Origin: Clostridium sp. OM02-18AC
Lineage (GTDB): Bacteria > Bacillota > Clostridia > Lachnospirales > Lachnospiraceae
Reading direction: 5' to 3'
Assembly: GCF_003481825.1 (NCBI RefSeq)
Contig: NZ_QULW01000017.1
Location: forward strand, 1 to 64,000
DNA length: 64,000 nt
Shown here: positions 36,648 through 45,657 of the stretch, one piece after another
Layout of the letters: each line of letters starts with the position of its first letter
Numbering within the stretch: position 1 is the stretch's first letter
Notes under the pieces: generated by a model
What the model saw: only the letters and a program-made list of their open reading frames with translations
Database searches by the model: none
Told to the model about the DNA's origin: nothing
Program-made: the position numbers and the translations under genes

Positions 36648-37844
36648 ATGATTTCAAAAAAGATGAATCCGCTGGTCCAGAATAATTCTGTGATCCGTGT
36701 CATGTTCGAAGAAGGAAAACGGCTGGCAGCCATTTATGGTGCAGAGAATGTGTACGATTTCAGTCTTGGAAATCCGAATGTACCGGCGCCGCAGGAAGTA
36801 GAAGATTCCATTCTTGAAACGTTAAAGGAAGAAGATTCCACCTTTGTTCACGGCTATATGAGCAACTCTGGTTATGAGGATGTGCGGGAGACCATCGCGC
36901 AGGATTTAAACCGCCGTTTCGGGACGAACTTCCACCAGGGAAATATCCTGATGACGGTAGGTGCAGCCAGTGGCCTGAATATCATTTTAAAGACCATCCT
37001 GGATCCGGAGGATGAAGTTCTGACCTTTGCTCCTTATTTTGTAGAATATGGCAACTATGTGCGCAACTACGATGGGAAGCTGATCGTCGTTTCACCGAAT
37101 ACCAAAGACTTCCAGCCAAATCTGGAAGAATTTGCCCAGAAGATCACGGCGCGTACCAAGGCAGTCATCATCAACACCCCAAACAATCCGACCGGTGTCA
37201 TTTATTCCGATGAAACACTTACCCGTCTGGCCGATATTCTCCGTGCAAAGAGTGCAGAGTTTGGAACCGAGATCGTGCTGATCTCCGATGAGCCGTACCG
37301 CGAGCTGGCTTACGATGGAGCAGTTGTGCCATATGTGACAAAATATTATGCCAATACGGTAGTTTGTTATTCATACAGTAAATCTCTGTCCCTGCCGGGA
37401 GAACGTATCGGCTATCTGGTCATTCCGGACGAGCTGACTGACAGTGCAGAGGTATTTACAGCGGCAACCATCGCAAACCGCGTGATCGGCTGTGTCAATG
37501 CCCCGTCCCTGATCCAGAGAGTCATCAAACGCTGCATTGAAAAAGGCGCAGCAGTGAATCTGGATGCTTATGACAAAAACCGGAACCTGCTCTATAACAG
37601 TTTAAAGAAGTTTGGATTTGAGTGCATCAAACCGGAGGGCGCTTTCTATCTTTTTGTAAAGGCTCCGATCGCAGACGATAAAGAATTCTGTGCGCAGGCT
37701 CAGAAGCATAATCTGTTACTGGTGCCGGGAAGCTCTTTTGCATGTCCTGGTTATGTGCGGATTGCTTACTGCGTATCGTATCAGCAGATTGAGCGTTCCC
37801 TGCCGGCATTTGAGGCAGTCGCAAAAGAATATGGACTGTGCTAA
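36648..37844 (+). CDS. PLP-dependent aminotransferase, class I/II
   Basis: A 398-residue enzyme of the aspartate-aminotransferase fold. FSLGNPNVPAPQEV is the N-terminal arm, NTPNNPTG the cofactor contact, ISDEPYRELAY follows, and the Schiff-base Lys is in SYSKSLSLPGERIGYL. The Arg for substrate carboxylate is in GYVRIAYCVS. The ATG at 36648 is chosen since AGGAGGA ends seven bases before it; the ATG at 36642 is too near. hisC follows after 124 bases. The amino donor is not clear from sequence. Confidence 0.9.
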   Translation: MISKKMNPLVQNNSVIRVMFEEGKRLAAIYGAENVYDFSLGNPNVPAPQEVEDSILETLKEEDSTFVHGYMSNSGYEDVRETIAQDLNRRFGTNFHQGNILMTVGAASGLNIILKTILDPEDEVLTFAPYFVEYGNYVRNYDGKLIVVSPNTKDFQPNLEEFAQKITARTKAVIINTPNNPTGVIYSDETLTRLADILRAKSAEFGTEIVLISDEPYRELAYDGAVVPYVTKYYANTVVCYSYSKSLSLPGERIGYLVIPDELTDSAEVFTAATIANRVIGCVNAPSLIQRVIKRCIEKGAAVNLDAYDKNRNLLYNSLKKFGFECIKPEGAFYLFVKAPIADDKEFCAQAQKHNLLLVPGSSFACPGYVRIAYCVSYQQIERSLPAFEAVAKEYGLC

Positions 37845-37968
37845 ATTCCAGGGAGATCTTGCACGGAAAAAAGAATCTGATTTTGCATCAGTTCCTGTGC
37901 CGGACAGCAAAGATTTGTCTGACACAGCAGCTGCTATTCGGACAGACAAACAACAGGAGGACACGAAG

Positions 37969-39027
37969 ATGAGAGCATGGGAGAGTAATATTCGTAAAGT
38001 AGTTCCTTATGTACCGGGGGAGCAGCCGAAAGGGGACCGGCTGATCAAGTTAAATACCAATGAAAATCCATATCCGCCAGCACCAGGGGTGGAAAACGCG
38101 CTGAAGAATATGGAAATGGACCGTTTCCGCAAATATCCGGATCCGACGGCATCCGATCTGGTTCATGTACTGGCAGAGTATTATGGCGTAGGGGATGATC
38201 AGGTGTTTGTAGGTGTTGGCTCGGACGATGTCATTGCCATGAGCTTTTTGACGTTCTTTAACTCCAAAAAGCCGGTTTTATTTCCGGATGTGAGCTATTC
38301 CTTCTATAAAGTATGGGCAGATCTGTTCCAGGTCCCTTACGAGACACCGGCTCTGGACGAACAGTTTTGTATCCGCCCGGAGGATTATTACCGCGAAAAT
38401 GGAGGAGTGATCTTCCCAAACCCGAATGCGCCGACCGGACTTCTGTTATCTTTAGAAGCGGTAGAAGATATCATCCGTCACAATCAGGATGTGGTTGTGA
38501 TCGTGGATGAAGCTTATATCGATTTTGGCGGAAAATCAGCTCTGGAGCTGATTCAGAAATACGAGAACCTGCTGGTCGTGCAGACCTTCAGTAAATCCCG
38601 TTCCATGGCTGGTATGCGTATCGGATTTGCAATCGGACACCCGGATCTCATCAAGGCACTGAATGATGTGAAGTATTCTTACAACTCCTACACCATGAAT
38701 ATGCCATCTCTGGTTTTAGGAACCGAAGCTGTGAAAGACGATGTCTATTTCAAAGAAACCGTGCAGAAAATCATCGACACCAGGGAATGGTCCAAAACCC
38801 GGCTGACGGAACTTGGCTTTACTTTCCCGGATTCCATGTCCAACTTTATTTTTGCGTCTCACAACCGTGTTCCGGCAAAAGAATTGTTTGAGGCATTGAA
38901 ACAGCAGCAGATCTATGTGCGTTACTTTGACCAGCCGCGCCTTTCTAATTACCTGCGCATCAGCATCGGTACGCGGGAAGAGATGGAAGCATTGTTTGCA
39001 TTTCTGGAGAAATATTTGGCAGAGTAG
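37969..39027 (+). CDS. hisC: histidinol-phosphate aminotransferase
   Basis: A 352-residue PLP enzyme that transaminates imidazole acetol phosphate in histidine synthesis. LNTNENPYPPAPGV is the N-terminal signature, FPNPNAPTG the cofactor loop, VDEAYIDFGG and TFSKSRSMAGMRIGFAIG (Schiff-base Lys) follow, and YLRISIGT is the C-terminal Arg motif. The length fits HisC. CAGGAGG lies eight bases before the ATG. No other his gene is in the window, so it may be a stand-alone copy with broader specificity. Confidence 0.9.
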   Translation: MRAWESNIRKVVPYVPGEQPKGDRLIKLNTNENPYPPAPGVENALKNMEMDRFRKYPDPTASDLVHVLAEYYGVGDDQVFVGVGSDDVIAMSFLTFFNSKKPVLFPDVSYSFYKVWADLFQVPYETPALDEQFCIRPEDYYRENGGVIFPNPNAPTGLLLSLEAVEDIIRHNQDVVVIVDEAYIDFGGKSALELIQKYENLLVVQTFSKSRSMAGMRIGFAIGHPDLIKALNDVKYSYNSYTMNMPSLVLGTEAVKDDVYFKETVQKIIDTREWSKTRLTELGFTFPDSMSNFIFASHNRVPAKELFEALKQQQIYVRYFDQPRLSNYLRISIGTREEMEALFAFLEKYLAE

Positions 39028-39157
39028 GTTGTTTTGTTAACAGCAACAAAATGGGCTTTGAAAGAATAAAAGGAAAACGATCGGGGAAAAGTATGAAAAC
39101 AGTTCACTGATTCCACATAATCTGATGAAAGGCAGATAAGGATAAGAAGGTGATTGT

Positions 39158-40270
39158 ATGGACAGACGTTATGCCCGTTTGATTTTAAATATTGTGATCC
39201 CGGCAGTGGAGATTTTACTGGTCTGTCTGCTGGGGCCAAAACTCTTGAAATTTTTTATGCCATTTGTGATCGGCTGGATCATTGCCATGATTGCCAACCC
39301 GCTGGTCCGTTTTTTGGAGAGCAAGGTAAAATTGGTACGTAAACACAGTTCTGCATTGATCGTGATCGCAGTATTGGCACTGATCATCGGACTGGGATAT
39401 TTCCTGATATCACGGCTGGTTATGCAGGCAGTCGAACTGGCAAAAGACCTGCCGCTGTTATATGATACATTATCAGAAGATCTGCAGGCAATTGCAGCCC
39501 GGTTTTCCAGCCTGTTTTCCAGACTTCCGACCGATGTACAGACAAACTGGCAGGAACTGGTTGGAAACATTGGTCATGCTGCCAGTCTTCTGGTACAGAA
39601 GATTGCATCGCCGACGGTAGAAGTGGCTGGAAATGTAGCAAAGGGAATCCCGAATGCGCTGGTCAATGTTGTGGTAACGATTCTATCGTCCTATTTCTTC
39701 ATTGCAGAACAGGATAAGATCATCGAATTCTGGAAAAAATATCTGCCGGAAAGCGCGAAGGATTATGGCCGGTACTTAAAGAATGATGTCAAAAAACTGA
39801 TTGGCGGCTATTTTCTTGCCCAGTTTCGTATTATGTTTGTCGTAGGTGCTATCCTCATCGTGGGATTTCTGATCCTGGGGATTAAGTACACATTTCTGCT
39901 TGGTGTACTGGTGGCAGTCCTTGATTTTCTGCCGCTCTTTGGAACCGGAACGGTTCTGATTCCGTGGGCACTGTTTAAGCTTTTGTCTGCGGATTACGCG
40001 CTGGCAGCAGGACTTGCGCTCCTCTATGTACTGACTCAGGTGATCCGTCAGGTGATCCAGCCCAAGATCGTGGGCGATTCCATGGGACTTTCGCCGCTGT
40101 GGACACTGGTTTTTCTGTATCTGGGATTCAAACTTCACGGGATATCCGGCATGATCATCGCCGTGCCGGTCGGAATCTTTCTGATGAATCTCTATGAATA
40201 TGGTGCGTTCGACCGGATGATTGAAAGCGCGAAAGAACTGGCAGAAGAAGTGAGGAAAGTGCGCAAATAA
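39158..40270 (+). CDS. AI-2E family (YtvI-like) permease
   Basis: A 370-residue membrane protein with eight predicted helices in the AI-2E/UPF0118 pattern. Two lie near the N-terminus, a long amphipathic soluble stretch covers about 85-165, and the conserved C-terminal block includes DFLPLFGTGTVLIPWALF, QVIRQVIQPKIVGDSMGLSPLWTL and HGISGMIIAVPVGIF. Members include sporulation protein YtvI and ion or antiporter-like permeases; the transported substrate here is unknown. The ribosome site is GAAGGTGA. It ends at the palindromic terminator shared with the convergent lipoprotein gene. Confidence 0.85.
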   Translation: MDRRYARLILNIVIPAVEILLVCLLGPKLLKFFMPFVIGWIIAMIANPLVRFLESKVKLVRKHSSALIVIAVLALIIGLGYFLISRLVMQAVELAKDLPLLYDTLSEDLQAIAARFSSLFSRLPTDVQTNWQELVGNIGHAASLLVQKIASPTVEVAGNVAKGIPNALVNVVVTILSSYFFIAEQDKIIEFWKKYLPESAKDYGRYLKNDVKKLIGGYFLAQFRIMFVVGAILIVGFLILGIKYTFLLGVLVAVLDFLPLFGTGTVLIPWALFKLLSADYALAAGLALLYVLTQVIRQVIQPKIVGDSMGLSPLWTLVFLYLGFKLHGISGMIIAVPVGIFLMNLYEYGAFDRMIESAKELAEEVRKVRK

Positions 40271-40294
40271 ACAATATTGCACGATAACGAATGA

Positions 40295-40348
40295 GGGGCG
40301 AAAGTTCCCGCAGCCGCCATGCATGGCGGCTGTGGGAACTTTCGCCCC
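40295..40348. terminator. 54-base near-perfect palindrome, bidirectional terminator
   Basis: GGGGCGAAAGTTCCC and the following CAGCCGCCAT pair along 27 bases with their reverse complement around ATGCAT, with one wobble. Short outer arms ACAATATTGCAC (40271-40282) and GTGCAATATTGT (40378-40389) flank it. It lies between two convergent genes. Confidence 0.75.
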
Positions 40349-40372
40349 TTTGATACTTACTGTGTTAAATTG

Positions 40373-41545
40373 TTACTGTGCAATATTGTTGTTGGATGAG
40401 GATGAGTCTTCTTTTGTGGTGATGTCTGATTTGATATTACTGTTTGCTTTGTTGCTTGTCTTTAACTTGCTTTTGCGAAGTCTCCGTTTTTTCCATATTT
40501 TCCGCAGAATCCATACGATGACCAGAATCAGAGCGGCCAGTACGATCAGGATTGGGAGATTGGATACAAACCATACGAGCAGGTCTACGGATGCGGTCTG
40601 TAACTGGTTCAGGCTGTGTGCAAATCCTTTCTGGATGCGGACCGGAATGGTGTCCGGGTCGGTGGCGGTGAGTACCTGAACCTCCTGTATGGAGAGGTAA
40701 ACCGTGCTGTATACAACCTGGTTGTCGAGAGTTCGCAGCTGGGACTCCAGGGATTCAAGCTGATAGCGTACTTCGGACAGGCGGGATTCCAATGCAATCA
40801 CGGCATCTACGGAGTCTGCTTTTTCTAAAAGAGCCCAAAGACGGTCCTGTTCTACCTGCAAAGTCTTTTTCCGGCTTGTTATGTCGGTGTATTGCAGGGT
40901 GACATCCTGGACATTTTCATTCTTATAGGTGATATTTCCCTGTGTGGATACTTCGGAAAGAAATGCATCGAGCTGGTCTGCCGGAATCCGGATCGTCATG
41001 TTAGAAGAACGCCGGGACTGATTGCCGGACCAGGTTAAGCTGTTGCCGGAAACATCCGATTGCTCAATATAGCCGCAGAAAGAAGCAACGGCATCGGATA
41101 CAGACTGCAGGAGCGTATCAAATTCGCGTGTTTCCAGATCCAGATTGACGTTGCGGATCAGTTTGCGTTCGGTAGGATCCTGGGCTGCTGCTGCATTTTG
41201 CGGAAGCTCTGTGCTTTCGGATCCATTTGAAAAAGTGTCTGAATCTGCCACGTATGCCCCTGCGTCGACCGCAGCTTCCTCCACGGAATCACCTGCATCA
41301 TTGGAGCGGAAAGATGCGGCTTCAGATTTGGAAAAGGCTGCAGGCATGCCAGCTCCGCCGGAAAATCCGCTGTTTGCTGCCACGTCGTAGGATGCGGCGG
41401 CTGTTTCTGTAAGATATGAGGCATTGGAAGCACTTCGCGATGCAGAACCACAGGCGGTCAGACTGCTGGAAAGCAGGGAAAGGAAAAGGACAGCAGTAAG
41501 AAGTTTATGTTTTGCCTCACCTGTTTTGAATGGATATTTTTTCAT
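40373..41545 (-). CDS. DUF4349 lipoprotein
   Basis: A 390-residue lipoprotein whose signal peptide ends at a lipobox in SSSLTACGS. A low-complexity Ser/Ala/Glu region (to about 130) precedes the DUF4349 domain (RKLIRNVNLDLETREFDTLLQSV), which holds a coiled coil (TSRKKTLQVEQDRLWALLEKAD). A C-terminal transmembrane helix and a very basic tail (WKKRRLRKSKLK) follow. The ATG at 41545 has AGGAGG eight bases upstream. DUF4349 proteins are envelope proteins of unknown role. Confidence 0.87.
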   Translation of the reverse strand: MKKYPFKTGEAKHKLLTAVLFLSLLSSSLTACGSASRSASNASYLTETAAASYDVAANSGFSGGAGMPAAFSKSEAASFRSNDAGDSVEEAAVDAGAYVADSDTFSNGSESTELPQNAAAAQDPTERKLIRNVNLDLETREFDTLLQSVSDAVASFCGYIEQSDVSGNSLTWSGNQSRRSSNMTIRIPADQLDAFLSEVSTQGNITYKNENVQDVTLQYTDITSRKKTLQVEQDRLWALLEKADSVDAVIALESRLSEVRYQLESLESQLRTLDNQVVYSTVYLSIQEVQVLTATDPDTIPVRIQKGFAHSLNQLQTASVDLLVWFVSNLPILIVLAALILVIVWILRKIWKKRRLRKSKLKTSNKANSNIKSDITTKEDSSSSNNNIAQ

Positions 41546-41666
41546 GATCACGTCCTCCTTTCTTTGCTTTCATTATCTCATATTCTGGAAATAAAACAAG
41601 GCGTTCCAGAGAATCTTAAGTGCTTGGAAAGTGAATTGTAAGGAAGGATAATTTTTTGGAATCCAC

Positions 41667-41695
41667 TTGTATAGTACAATGATTTTAGGTATAAT
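41667..41695 (+). promoter_or_regulatory. sigma-A promoter of guaA
   Basis: TTGTAT (41667-41672), 17 bases, then TATAAT (41690-41695), 108 bases before the GTG start. No purine riboswitch core is seen in the leader. Confidence 0.6.
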
Positions 41696-41803
41696 AACGT
41701 GAGATATACCATGATGAGGCAAGCTTATCATTGTTGCTTACAAAAAGCGTATCCAGTAACAATGCGTTATTGTTTCATCATAATAAAATTAGGAGGAATA
41801 CTC

Positions 41804-43348
41804 GTGAACAGAGAGAAGATTATTGTAATCGACTTTGGCGGTCAGTACAATCAGCTGGTTGCCCGCCGTGTACGTGAGTGCAATGTTTATTGTGAGATCT
41901 ATTCTTACAAGACCGATATTGAAAAGATCAAAGAAATGAATCCGAAGGGCATCATCTTAACCGGAGGCCCAAACAGTGTCTATGAAGAGGGCGCAGCAAC
42001 CTGCAGCAAAGAACTGTTTGAACTTGGCGTTCCGGTACTGGGACTGTGCTATGGCGCTCAGTTAATGAGCCATGTATTAGGCGGTCATGTCTGCAAGGCT
42101 CCTGTCCGTGAGTATGGAAAAATCGAAGTAACCGTGGACAAGTCCAGCAAGCTGTTCGGCAATGTATCCGAGAAGACCATCTGCTGGATGAGCCACAACG
42201 ACTACATTGAGAAGGAAGCTCCTGGCTTCAAGATCATTGCGCATACCCCGGACTGCCCGGTGGCAGCAGCAGAGTGTGCAGAGAAGAATCTCTATGCGAT
42301 CCAGTTCCATCCGGAAGTACTGCATACCGTAGAGGGAACCAAGATGCTCTCCAACTTCGTGTACGAAGTGTGTGGCTGCGCAGGCGACTGGAAGATGGAT
42401 GCTTTTGTAGAAAACACCATCAAAGCAGTACGTGAGAAAGTCGGAAACGGTAAAGTGCTCTGTGCGTTATCCGGCGGTGTAGACTCCTCCGTAGCAGCTG
42501 TTATGCTGGCAAAGGCAGTTGGTGACCAGCTGACCTGTGTATTTGTAGACCATGGTCTGCTCCGTAAGGACGAGGGAGACGAGGTTGAGGAAGTATTTGG
42601 TCCGAACGGCCCGTACAACTTAAACTTCATCCGTGTCAACGCACAGGAGCGTTTCTACGCAAAGCTGAAAGGTGTAGAAGAGCCGGAGCGCAAGCGAAAG
42701 ATCATCGGCGAAGAATTCATCCGTGTATTTGAGGAAGAAGCAAAGAAGATCGGTGCAGTAGACTTCCTGGTACAGGGAACCATCTACCCGGACGTAGTAG
42801 AGAGTGGTCTGGGCGGCGAGTCTGCTGTCATCAAGTCCCACCACAATGTTGGAGGACTCCCGGATTACGTTGATTTCAAAGAAATCATCGAGCCGCTGCG
42901 TGACCTGTTCAAAGATGAGGTCCGCAAAGCTGGTCTGGAACTCGGTATCCCGGAGAAGCTGGTATACCGTCAGCCATTCCCGGGTCCGGGACTTGGCATC
43001 CGTATCATCGGAGAAGTAACCGCTGAGAAGGTAAAAATGGTACAGGAGGCAGATGCCATCTACCGCGAAGAAATCGCAAACGCAGGCCTCGACCGCAGCA
43101 TCGGACAGTACTTCGCAGCACTGACCAACATGCGTTCCGTCGGTGTTATGGGCGACGAGAGAACCTATGACTATGCGATCGCATTAAGAGCGGTAAATAC
43201 CATCGACTTCATGACTGCAGAAGCAGCAGAGATTCCGTGGGAGGTACTTGGAAAGGTAGCCAGCAGAATCGTAAATGAAGTGAAGCATGTGAACAGAGTA
43301 CTTTATGACTGCACGGGGAAACCGCCGGCAACAATTGAGTTTGAATAG
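41804..43348 (+). CDS. guaA: GMP synthase (glutamine-hydrolysing)
   Basis: A 514-residue enzyme that aminates XMP to GMP. The N-terminal glutamine amidotransferase has the nucleophile Cys in GLCYGAQLM and the FHPEV His/Glu dyad. The ATP pyrophosphatase domain has ALSGGVDSSVAA. The C-terminal dimerisation domain ends KPPATIEFE. The GTG start at 41804 follows AGGAGG by seven bases. Its last 11 bases, including the first two of the stop codon, are the insertion site of the adjoining conjugative element; the reading frame is intact. Confidence 0.98.
   Translation: MNREKIIVIDFGGQYNQLVARRVRECNVYCEIYSYKTDIEKIKEMNPKGIILTGGPNSVYEEGAATCSKELFELGVPVLGLCYGAQLMSHVLGGHVCKAPVREYGKIEVTVDKSSKLFGNVSEKTICWMSHNDYIEKEAPGFKIIAHTPDCPVAAAECAEKNLYAIQFHPEVLHTVEGTKMLSNFVYEVCGCAGDWKMDAFVENTIKAVREKVGNGKVLCALSGGVDSSVAAVMLAKAVGDQLTCVFVDHGLLRKDEGDEVEEVFGPNGPYNLNFIRVNAQERFYAKLKGVEEPERKRKIIGEEFIRVFEEEAKKIGAVDFLVQGTIYPDVVESGLGGESAVIKSHHNVGGLPDYVDFKEIIEPLRDLFKDEVRKAGLELGIPEKLVYRQPFPGPGLGIRIIGEVTAEKVKMVQEADAIYREEIANAGLDRSIGQYFAALTNMRSVGVMGDERTYDYAIALRAVNTIDFMTAEAAEIPWEVLGKVASRIVNEVKHVNRVLYDCTGKPPATIEFE
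43337..43347 (+). repeat. attachment core at the guaA 3' end (left)
   Basis: GAGTTTGAATA covers the last codons Glu-Phe-Glu and the start of the stop codon. The same 11 bases occur at 62030-62040. guaA-specific elements are known to use GAGTGGGAATA (Glu-Trp-Glu) at exactly this place, so this is the Phe variant. Confidence 0.75.
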
Positions 43349-43356
43349 TTGGAGCA

Positions 43357-43403
43357 GAGCTTCAAAGCCTTTATTTTCAAGGGTTTTGAGGCTCTTTTCT
43401 TTT
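43357..43403 (+). terminator. terminator after guaA
   Basis: GAGCTTCAAAGCC (43357-43369) pairs with GGTTTTGAGGCTC (43382-43394) with two wobbles, followed by TTTTCTTTT. Confidence 0.75.
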
Positions 43404-43406
43404 AGA

Positions 43407-43429
43407 ATTGCATTTTGATTGCATTTTTT
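43407..43429. repeat. inner direct repeat, left (putative integrase arm site)
   Basis: Two ATTGCATTTT units separated by one base, ending in a T run. A copy differing at one base lies at 61917-61939 near the other end. The pairing near both ends fits arm-type integrase binding sites like those of Tn916, or alternatively the true element ends. Confidence 0.5.
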
Positions 43430-44613
43430 TATTCAACTGCTCTGTGATAGATTGCTGTATGCTGATTGCTGGTGTAATCGGCAACACTGGTTGTTGCCGG
43501 AGTATAAGTGAGAACGCCAGTTAATTTTTTGGCAACTTCCACGTTGGTGTTGGGATATAAATGTCCATAGGTTCCTAACGTGGTCTGTATCTTTTCATGC
43601 CCCAGACGTTCTTTAATCAATAAAGGATTTTCTCCCATACTGATGAGCAGGGAAGCATGGGAATGTCTGAGTGCATGAATTTTGATACGGTGTACGCCTG
43701 CCAATCCAGCAAGTTTTTCTAATGCCCGTGGGAGGGTGTGCTTACTGGTGGGAATCCCATTATAGCTTAGTACAAGGTCACAGTCCTTTAAAACCTTTTG
43801 CTGTACTTCCTGCCATGCTTTTAATTCTTTAATGGTATCTGTGTCAATATAGATAGTGCGAATACTGGCTTGTGTCTTTGGTTCCACAAATTTGTATTCG
43901 TCTATTGTTTTATAGTACAGCGTTTTCGTTATACTTAAAAGTCCGGTTTCAAAGTTGATATCCGACCATTGCAGGGCTGCGGCTTCTCCGATTCTCATTC
44001 CAGTCATAAACAGGAGCCAGTATGAAATGAAAAGGTAATGTTCGTAATAATCGCCCTTGTAGAGTAGGGAAATTACCTTTTGAAATTCATCCAGTGTCCA
44101 AAAATCCACTTTTGTTTTCTTGCTCTTGATGTTTCCTATCATTCGTGACGGATTTTTCTTTGCAAGACCGAGAACAACTGCTCTGTCAAAGGCAATGGAG
44201 AGCATACCCTGTACAATACGGATATAGTTTGGACTAAATTCTTTTGCGAGTTCAAGCTGCCAGTTTTGGACGTTAATGGGTTCTATCTCATCCACCGTCA
44301 TTTTGTAAAAGTATGAAAAATGTTTCTGAATGGTAGAACGGCGGTTCAGATAGGTACTTTCCTTTACCTGTGTTTTATACCAAGGTAGGTAAGTCTCTTC
44401 AATGAACTGCTGAAAGGATAGCTGCTGTTTCTTTTCTGTCAATTCCTCTGTGGATGTAAGCATAAGCTTTGAATATGCTTCTCTGGCTTCCTTTTTTGTC
44501 TTGAATCCGCTTTTGTATTTCTGAATCTGTTTTCCGGTAATCGGGTGGAAACCTAAGTTTGCTCTAAAATAATAAGTTCCGTTTTCTGCTTTCTTAATAG
44601 GGTCTTTTGCCAT
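43429..44613 (-). CDS. int: tyrosine recombinase (ICE integrase)
   Basis: A 394-residue integrase. An N-terminal AP2-like arm-binding domain (GTYYFRANLGFHPITGKQIQKYKSGF) and a SAM-like core-binding domain (about 60-165) precede the catalytic domain. Arg is in TGMRIGEAAAL, His-x-x-Arg in HALRHSHASLL, and the nucleophile Tyr in TTLGTYGHLYP. It carries out integration and excision. AAGGAG precedes the ATG at 44613. Its 3' end lies about 80 bases from the guaA stop, as in elements inserted next to their integrase. Confidence 0.95.
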   Translation of the reverse strand: MAKDPIKKAENGTYYFRANLGFHPITGKQIQKYKSGFKTKKEAREAYSKLMLTSTEELTEKKQQLSFQQFIEETYLPWYKTQVKESTYLNRRSTIQKHFSYFYKMTVDEIEPINVQNWQLELAKEFSPNYIRIVQGMLSIAFDRAVVLGLAKKNPSRMIGNIKSKKTKVDFWTLDEFQKVISLLYKGDYYEHYLFISYWLLFMTGMRIGEAAALQWSDINFETGLLSITKTLYYKTIDEYKFVEPKTQASIRTIYIDTDTIKELKAWQEVQQKVLKDCDLVLSYNGIPTSKHTLPRALEKLAGLAGVHRIKIHALRHSHASLLISMGENPLLIKERLGHEKIQTTLGTYGHLYPNTNVEVAKKLTGVLTYTPATTSVADYTSNQHTAIYHRAVE

Positions 44614-44649
44614 GATTTCACTCCTTACATAAATGTGCAAGAAGTACAA

Positions 44650-44844
44650 TCAGTTTGATTTATCAGTAAAAGTAATCCCTAACAATTCTTCCACAGCTTC
44701 TCTGGGAACCCTGTCCAGTTTGCGTGACTGATAGTAGGTATGCCCTTTTGAAATCATAAGTTTTTTTGCTTCTCTTATGATGTCTGCTGCGAATGAAGTC
44801 CCATAACCCAGTTCTATTAAGTCTTTTTTTGTTACTGTAATCAT
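44650..44844 (-). CDS. DUF3173 family protein (excisionase-like)
   Basis: A 64-residue basic protein (MITVTKKDLIELGYG to AVEELLG) of the DUF3173 type that is regularly found directly upstream of ICE integrases. The helical layout and position suggest a recombination directionality factor replacing the Tn916 excisionase. The ATG at 44844 has AAAGGAGG just upstream, with unusually short spacing; an ATG five codons earlier is an alternative. It ends 36 bases before the integrase start, so the two are co-transcribed. Confidence 0.75.
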   Translation of the reverse strand: MITVTKKDLIELGYGTSFAADIIREAKKLMISKGHTYYQSRKLDRVPREAVEELLGITFTDKSN

Positions 44845-45417
44845 ATTCCTCCTTTCCATAGACCAGATATGGAACCCTCAATATCTGTCTATATTATATC
44901 AGATTTTGTGGCAAAAGTAATATTAAGATTGTATTTCCTGCGAATAGTTATTTGATTTTGAATGAAAAATTCTAATTCAAAATAGTATATAAGCAAGCCG
45001 AGCAGCTTTCGCTAAAGCTCATGGGAATCTCACCCCTGCATGGTTCTCATCCAGCCGTACCCTTTGCCAGCGGTGCTACATCATCACACGGACTAAGGCT
45101 GTACGGAAGTATCATTATCACAATAGAAAGGTCATGGCGGCAGCTCTGCGGTAAGCTGCTTATGGAACGCTGGCAGGAATCGCTATCCGGTTTCATCCCT
45201 CCTTTGGTGGGTCACGGCGTGCCAGCCCAACGGCTCTCTTTCTATCGAAACGTATTCGGCTGCTTTATGCTGCGTTGATTAGACGCTTTCTTTTTCAAGG
45301 AACAATCCGGCTTTGTCAGCCTGTTAAAATGCACTGGTGATAATGCACTTTAATAGGCTGGCAAGCTCTGTCTGGGAAGCATGGGCTTGTCCATGCTTCC
45401 ACAGGAGAGCGTTATTT
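44845..45417. other. structured non-coding block beside the recombination genes
   Basis: No convincing gene is seen over about 570 bases. Many inverted pairs are readable: TTTTGAAT/ATTCAAAA (44956-44982), AGCTTT/AAAGCT (45004-45019), CCGTAC/GTACGG (45055-45106), GCAGCT/AGCTGC (45140-45159), CAGCCT-to-AGGCTG (about 45319-45362) and GGAAGCATGG/CCATGCTTCC (about 45378-45403). From about 45000 the block is more GC-rich than the flanking AT-rich sequence. A plus-strand open frame of 85 codons at 45021-45278 has no ribosome site. A structured RNA or protein-binding region is possible. Confidence 0.5.
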
Positions 45418-45657
45418 TTACTTTGGTTCCCTGATTTCAAAAGATAAAATCTTTGCAATCAGACGTGTTTCCATCCGGCGGCGTAGGGTTTCATCTACAA
45501 CCATGAGAGTATTGCCATATTCGTCTTTCATGGGACGCATGGAACGGCTGGCAATAAAACCGCTGTAATGGCGTACAATCTGGTTGACTGCTTCAATATC
45601 ACCGTCCGCAGCCCTTACAATTACAGGAAACGGAATCATAGGGTGCTTTGCTGTCAT
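45418..45657 (-). CDS. helix-turn-helix protein, Tn916 Orf8-like
   Basis: A 79-residue protein with PFPVIVRAADGDIEAVNQIVRHYSGFIASRSMRP. This resembles the conserved helix-turn-helix protein (Orf8) next to the sigma-like gene in Tn916 and also sigma region 2 fragments. It overlaps the upstream sigma-like gene by four bases, so translation is coupled. Together they probably activate the transfer or recombination genes. The assignment rests on position and sequence character. Confidence 0.8.
   Translation of the reverse strand: MTAKHPMIPFPVIVRAADGDIEAVNQIVRHYSGFIASRSMRPMKDEYGNTLMVVDETLRRRMETRLIAKILSFEIREPK

Noticed and set aside
41696..41803. Purine riboswitch before guaA
   Set aside because: The conserved junction bases and loop-loop pairs of the purine aptamer are not present.
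45021..45278. 85-codon plus-strand frame in the block beside the integrase
   Set aside because: No Shine-Dalgarno, no recognised domain, and the region is dominated by inverted repeats; kept only as an alternative.
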